Source: Bryobacterales bacterium | Lineage (GTDB): Bacteria > Acidobacteriota > Terriglobia > Bryobacterales > Bryobacteraceae | Assembly: GCA_003164075.1 (NCBI GenBank) | Contig: PLRZ01000506.1 | Span: forward strand, 1-8,870 | Reading direction: 5' to 3' | Length of the DNA stretch: 8,870 bases | Part shown: positions 6,115-8,870 of the stretch, piece after piece | How positions within the stretch are numbered: the first letter of the stretch is position 1 | How the letters are laid out: each line of letters starts with the position of its first letter | Translations under genes and position numbers: made by a program | The notes under the pieces: generated by a model | Database searches by the model: none | What the model saw: only the letters and a program-made list of their open reading frames with translations | Told to the model about the DNA's origin: nothing

Positions 6115-6972
6115 TCAGCTCACGGGAGCTTTGGCGACCGCCGCGGCAACCTCGCGGCCGCGGTCCAGAGCTTCGCGGTAAACGGTCCGGCGCTGCGCCT
6201 TGGTGAGCGAGCCGTCTCCGCGATAGAAAAGCTCCAGGCTCTTGCCGACGGCGTACGTTCCGGCATAGGCGATGGCGCCTTTGGGAATCAGGCCGCCGCC
6301 CAGCGGGATCTTGCCCACCAGTTCGCGGGCCAATGCCCGCCAGCCAAACGCTCCGGCGGCGATGGAGAGAAGGGCGCCCTTCTGGTCGCCGAATCCCACG
6401 TCCTTTCCATAAGCGGCGGCGATCAGAAACGCCATGCGGATCTGGTTGCCGGTGAGGAAAACCGTGTCGGAGGCAAACTCGCCGAAAGCCCAGGGCAGTT
6501 CGAGGAGGCTGGGCACAATATCAGGCAGCGCGGTAGCCAAGGCGAAGAGCGCATTTTCGCGCGCCACCGCATGGATGGTCCGCTCCACCACCGGCGCCCG
6601 GAAGACGGGAAACTGCCGCGCCAGGGGCAAGGCGATGTCCTCATTGCCGTGCAGAATTTCCGCCGTGGTGGCGGCCGGATTCCCGCGCCGGTAAGTGTAG
6701 GTGCCCTTGGTGGACGGTATCCCTTGTTCGAACAGGATCAGGTCGACCGACTCCGGCACGCTGGGGTCGCCCACGCGGTGCATCTGGTCCAAGAGGTAGG
6801 TGCGTTCCTCCAGCGGAAGGGAGGCGGGCAGCAGATAGTCCTCCATCTCCGCGTATGCGGCCGCGGTGGAGGCCACCAGTCCGATGTGCAGCGGCCGGCG
6901 CGCATTCTTCAGGATTTCATCGGGGTTCAGCAACGACATTGCCGCGCGGGCCTGCTTCAAGGCTTTGAGCAT
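6115..6972 (-). CDS. DUF697-like membrane-associated protein
   Basis: A 285-residue protein. The C-terminal part (about 135-250) resembles DUF697/YcjF-type domains: VARENALFALATALPDIVPS, then the hydrophobic QIRMAFLIAAAYGKDVGF, LLSIAAGAFGWRALARELVGKIP and AIAYAGTYAVGKSLELFY. Such domains often follow a GTPase and associate with membranes. The N-terminal part has strand-like segments, RPLHIGLVAST (26-36) and VDLILFEQGIP (76-86). They sit where a P-loop and Walker B would be, but no GxxxxGK[ST] is present. It may be a degenerate NTPase or an unrelated fold. The first ATG lies 25 nt after the stop of the nuclease-like gene, so the two are probably co-transcribed. No strong Shine-Dalgarno sequence is visible, and Met12 is an alternative start. 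Role unknown. Confidence 0.8.
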   Translation of the reverse strand: MLKALKQARAAMSLLNPDEILKNARRPLHIGLVASTAAAYAEMEDYLLPASLPLEERTYLLDQMHRVGDPSVPESVDLILFEQGIPSTKGTYTYRRGNPAATTAEILHGNEDIALPLARQFPVFRAPVVERTIHAVARENALFALATALPDIVPSLLELPWAFGEFASDTVFLTGNQIRMAFLIAAAYGKDVGFGDQKGALLSIAAGAFGWRALARELVGKIPLGGGLIPKGAIAYAGTYAVGKSLELFYRGDGSLTKAQRRTVYREALDRGREVAAAVAKAPVS

Positions 6973-6997
6973 GGAATTTTGACCGGGGACTCTCTTT

Positions 6998-8488
6998 TCA
7001 ACGGGGCGGCTCGGCGCCAGTGAGGCGGAACATCACCTTCAGCCCCTTCCGCCATTCTACCGCCAGCCCGATTCTTTCCACAGCAATGCTGGGGGCGAAG
7101 TAGCACAGTATGGTCTCCGAGCTGGGATGGAATTCGAGCGCGGGACAGACCAGCAGCAGCCGTGGCGGCTCGGGCCGCAGCTCGATGCCCGGAAAATAAC
7201 CGCTGGACGTGAACTCGCCGCGGTCCAGATGCCACTTGACGCGAATCCAGTAGTCCAGCGCCTGCAAGGGGAGTTGCAGGTCGGCGGACGCTTTGAGCTC
7301 CACCACGGCCAGGCGGCCGGAATGGTCCACAGCCAGCAGGTCGAGAATGCCGCGTTCGCCACCGGCGAAAGCCGGCACCTGTCCATAGATGGGATCGCAG
7401 CGCAGAGAGGCGTCCAGAGTTTCGATTTGCGCGCGGGCCTGCGATTCCAGCCACGCTTCGGGGTACTGGCGGTAGAGCGGATGCTCGCGGTCGGTAGCGT
7501 TGGGCGAGCGGGCGCGGTCCAGTTCTTCCACCAGGCGTTCGATTTCGGCGGTGTGGTGCTGGCGGGCGGGGCGCCGTTCGGCCATTCCGAAGAAAAGATC
7601 GGCGCCCGCCAGTTGGGCGAATTCGATACCGCGGACACGCAGGCTGGTGCGGCCATCGTGGCGCGGGATGCGCTCCACACCGGCGAGCGACGCGATGGCT
7701 CGCCAGGCATCGGGCTGATTCGGCGCGGGGCGGCTGCAGGGTTCCAGGCGGGTGGCCAGGTTGCCGTGGTCGCGCGGGTCTACGGCGGCGATGAAGTCTT
7801 CCTCGGAGTACGTGAAGAGTTCGAAGCGGGCGGCGGCGGGGTTGAGGCAGAGCAGTCGCAGGGCGGTAGAGCGCTCATGTCCCACGGGGAGGTAGAGTGC
7901 CAGCCCTTCCACGGTGAGGCGGCGTTCGCGGGCGCGCAGGTAGGAAAGCCAGATGAGCCCGAAGGCCAGCAGCGCGGAGGAATCGCCCTCGGGCGGACAG
8001 GCGATGGCGGCCCATCCGTGCTGTCCATGGCGCAGGAAGGCGCGCGGGAAGGCGGGGGAGAGGCTGAATTCCAGGTTGGCTTCGGCGCTGAGTTCGGCCA
8101 GTTTCCATTCGGGGAACTGGCGGCGCAGAAAGAGGCGAAAGCGCTCGCGGAAGACCAGTTTCCCGCTACGGCGGCCGAGGTCGGCGCCGGCGCGGCGGCC
8201 CAAGTCGAGGAGGTAAAGCTTTCCTTCGCGGCGCGGAAATCGTTCCACGGCGAGCTCGATGCGGGCGTTGGTGGCTTCTTTGATGCCGGTGACGCGGCGG
8301 GCGAGGTTGCGGGTGCGGTCCCATGCCTGGAAGGTGAGGCGTTCGCCGCGGAGATCGAGGGCGAAGTTATCGGGAGTGAGGGCGAGCAGTTCCTCGCCGG
8401 GTTCGAGCAGGGCGGGTTGGCGGGAATTCTTGAGGAAAGCTTCAATTTCCGTGCGGGTCTGCTCGGCGGTCCGCTGCACGGGGGGCAT
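6998..8488 (-). CDS. PD-(D/E)XK nuclease-like protein, uncharacterised
   Basis: A 496-residue protein of two parts. The N-terminal half (about 1-330) is Arg-rich, without membrane segments, and matches no domain I recognise. The C-terminal part carries a PD-(D/E)XK-type core: YGQVPAF (368-374), Asp383 in GILDLLAVDHSG, Glu397-Leu-Lys399 in RLAVVELKAS, then a Gln-containing helix LQLPLQALDYW (404-414). This order (D, 10-20 residues, ExK, Q) is that of NucS- and restriction-type nucleases. Glu348 in an earlier helix may complete the site. Whether it cuts DNA, and which kind, is not shown. The ATG at 8488 has no Shine-Dalgarno sequence and lies just after a TACAAT box, so the mRNA may be leaderless. 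The gene is divergent from a ligD-type gene across a large palindrome, which makes a DNA-repair connection possible. Confidence 0.75.
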   Translation of the reverse strand: MPPVQRTAEQTRTEIEAFLKNSRQPALLEPGEELLALTPDNFALDLRGERLTFQAWDRTRNLARRVTGIKEATNARIELAVERFPRREGKLYLLDLGRRAGADLGRRSGKLVFRERFRLFLRRQFPEWKLAELSAEANLEFSLSPAFPRAFLRHGQHGWAAIACPPEGDSSALLAFGLIWLSYLRARERRLTVEGLALYLPVGHERSTALRLLCLNPAAARFELFTYSEEDFIAAVDPRDHGNLATRLEPCSRPAPNQPDAWRAIASLAGVERIPRHDGRTSLRVRGIEFAQLAGADLFFGMAERRPARQHHTAEIERLVEELDRARSPNATDREHPLYRQYPEAWLESQARAQIETLDASLRCDPIYGQVPAFAGGERGILDLLAVDHSGRLAVVELKASADLQLPLQALDYWIRVKWHLDRGEFTSSGYFPGIELRPEPPRLLLVCPALEFHPSSETILCYFAPSIAVERIGLAVEWRKGLKVMFRLTGAEPPR

Positions 8489-8496
8489 GAAATCGC

Positions 8497-8502
8497 ATTG
8501 TA
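8497..8502 (-). promoter_or_regulatory. -10 box giving a probably leaderless mRNA
   Basis: TACAAT on the minus strand ends 8 nt before the ATG of the nuclease-like gene. A transcript starting about 7 nt after the hexamer would begin at or next to the A of the ATG. The absence of any purine-rich ribosome binding site agrees with this. Confidence 0.45.
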
Positions 8503-8513
8503 GCGCGCGGCGA

Positions 8514-8608
8514 GGGGCTATTTCGGGGACAGGCTACATAACCTCGAAACTCCCTCCCGATCGCCGATTGTATTTCGAGGTTATGTAGCCTGTCCCCGAA
8601 ATAGCCCC
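8514..8608. repeat. Perfect 36-bp inverted repeat (REPIN/MITE-like)
   Basis: The left arm 8514-8549 begins GGGGCTATTTCGGGGACAGG and ends AACCTCGAAA. The right arm 8573-8608 is its exact reverse complement, with no mismatch over 36 bp. A 23-nt non-symmetric loop (8550-8572) lies between them. Two inverted REP-type units around a spacer is the layout of REPINs, non-autonomous elements mobilised by RAYT (Y1) transposases, and the GGGGACAGGCTAC core resembles sequences often met in such elements. No transposase lies in the window. It occupies the divergent promoter region of the nuclease-like gene and ligD. Confidence 0.85.
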
Positions 8609-8609
8609 C

Positions 8610-8615
8610 TAAAAT
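8610..8615 (+). promoter_or_regulatory. -10 box ahead of ligD
   Basis: TAAAAT starts 2 nt after the right arm of the large inverted repeat and ends 7 nt before the ATG. Transcription would begin at about the start codon, a leaderless arrangement. AGGGAG also precedes the ATG but is only 1 nt away, too close for a normal ribosome binding site. The -35 region would lie inside the repeat arm. Confidence 0.4.
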
Positions 8616-8622
8616 AGGGAGT

Positions 8623-8870
8623 ATGCCGCTCGAGGAGTATGCCGCCAAACGCCGCTTCGAAAAGACGCCGGAACCCGCGCCCACGGCCGGCAAGCCCGAG
8701 TCCGCGGGCAACTACTTCTGCGTGCAGCGCCACGACGCCACCCGCCTGCATTACGACTTCCGCCTGGAGATCGACGGCGTCCTGAAATCCTGGGCCGTCC
8801 CCAAAGGCCCCACACTCGACCCCGCGCTCAAACATTTCGCCGCCCACGTGGAAGACCACCCCATCGAGTA
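8623..8870 (+). CDS. ligD: LigD N-terminal 3'-phosphoesterase domain (partial)
   Basis: The first 82 codons of a gene cut by the window edge. The start [20 protein letters not shown] is typical of LigD proteins that begin with the phosphoesterase (PE) domain, which cleans 3' ends during non-homologous end joining. The box [18 protein letters not shown] (36-52) supplies His37, His43, Asp45 and Arg47, equivalent to His42, His48, Asp50 and Arg52 of Pseudomonas aeruginosa LigD. HVEDHPIE (75-82) supplies His79, and the last two bases fit the expected Tyr. An N-terminal PE domain suggests either the PE-ligase-polymerase layout or a stand-alone PE protein; the missing 3' part would decide. A ku gene is expected in the genome but is not in this window. 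Confidence 0.92.
   Translation, partial: MPLEEYAAKRRFEKTPEPAPTAGKPESAGNYFCVQRHDATRLHYDFRLEIDGVLKSWAVPKGPTLDPALKHFAAHVEDHPIE

Noticed and set aside
7127..8503. 458-codon plus-strand frame opposite the nuclease-like gene
   Set aside because: The product is a Gly/Ala/Glu-rich shadow. The minus-strand frame has the ExK core and ordinary amino-acid composition.
8514..8608. The large inverted repeat as a CRISPR unit or intrinsic terminator
   Set aside because: There are only two inverted copies and no spacer series. No T-run follows, and it lies between divergent starts rather than after a gene.

Overview
The window is a GC-rich bacterial chromosome segment. It carries a membrane signal peptidase, a MoxR/chelatase-type ATPase paired with a vWA protein, a DUF697-like protein, LigD-type DNA repair and tiny secreted peptides. 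The -10 boxes repeatedly read TACAAT. Together these suggest an Acidobacteriota member of the Solibacter/Bryobacter kind. That placement is inferred from gene style, not from a marker gene.

Left part (1-3794). A signal peptidase I gene (lepB, minus strand) is divergent from a two-gene plus-strand operon. The operon encodes a 498-aa AAA+ ATPase with a probable TTG start, followed 15 nt later by a 409-aa protein with a C-terminal vWA domain and an intact MIDAS. ATPase/vWA pairs of this type work as chelatase- or MoxR-like remodelling machines. The roughly 200-bp divergent intergenic region holds a perfect 15-nt palindrome, a tRNA-T-arm-like sequence and an extended -10 box.

Middle part (3795-5300). 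A perfect 9-bp hairpin lies between convergent genes. It is followed by the most notable locus of the window, a minus-strand pair: a 69-aa compact HU-like DNA-binding protein, then, overlapping it by 8 nt, a 189-aa protein that joins a shortened HU-like segment to a TIR domain with its probable catalytic glutamate. The two HU-like segments have the same motif spacing. This suggests a DNA-bound TIR effector, possibly an NAD-consuming defence or signalling module. Divergent from it is a 46-aa secreted lysine-rich peptide with a strong ribosome binding site, an inverted repeat in its leader and a textbook intrinsic terminator.

Right part (5299-8870). Three minus-strand genes encode a PD-(D/E)XK nuclease-like protein, a DUF697-like membrane-associated protein and a secreted glycine-zipper protein. 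The first is probably expressed from a leaderless start. Divergent from them, and cut by the window edge, is a ligD-type gene whose N-terminal phosphoesterase domain has the full set of catalytic residues seen so far. Between the two divergent genes lies a perfect 36-bp inverted repeat with a 23-nt loop, which resembles a REPIN/MITE-type element.
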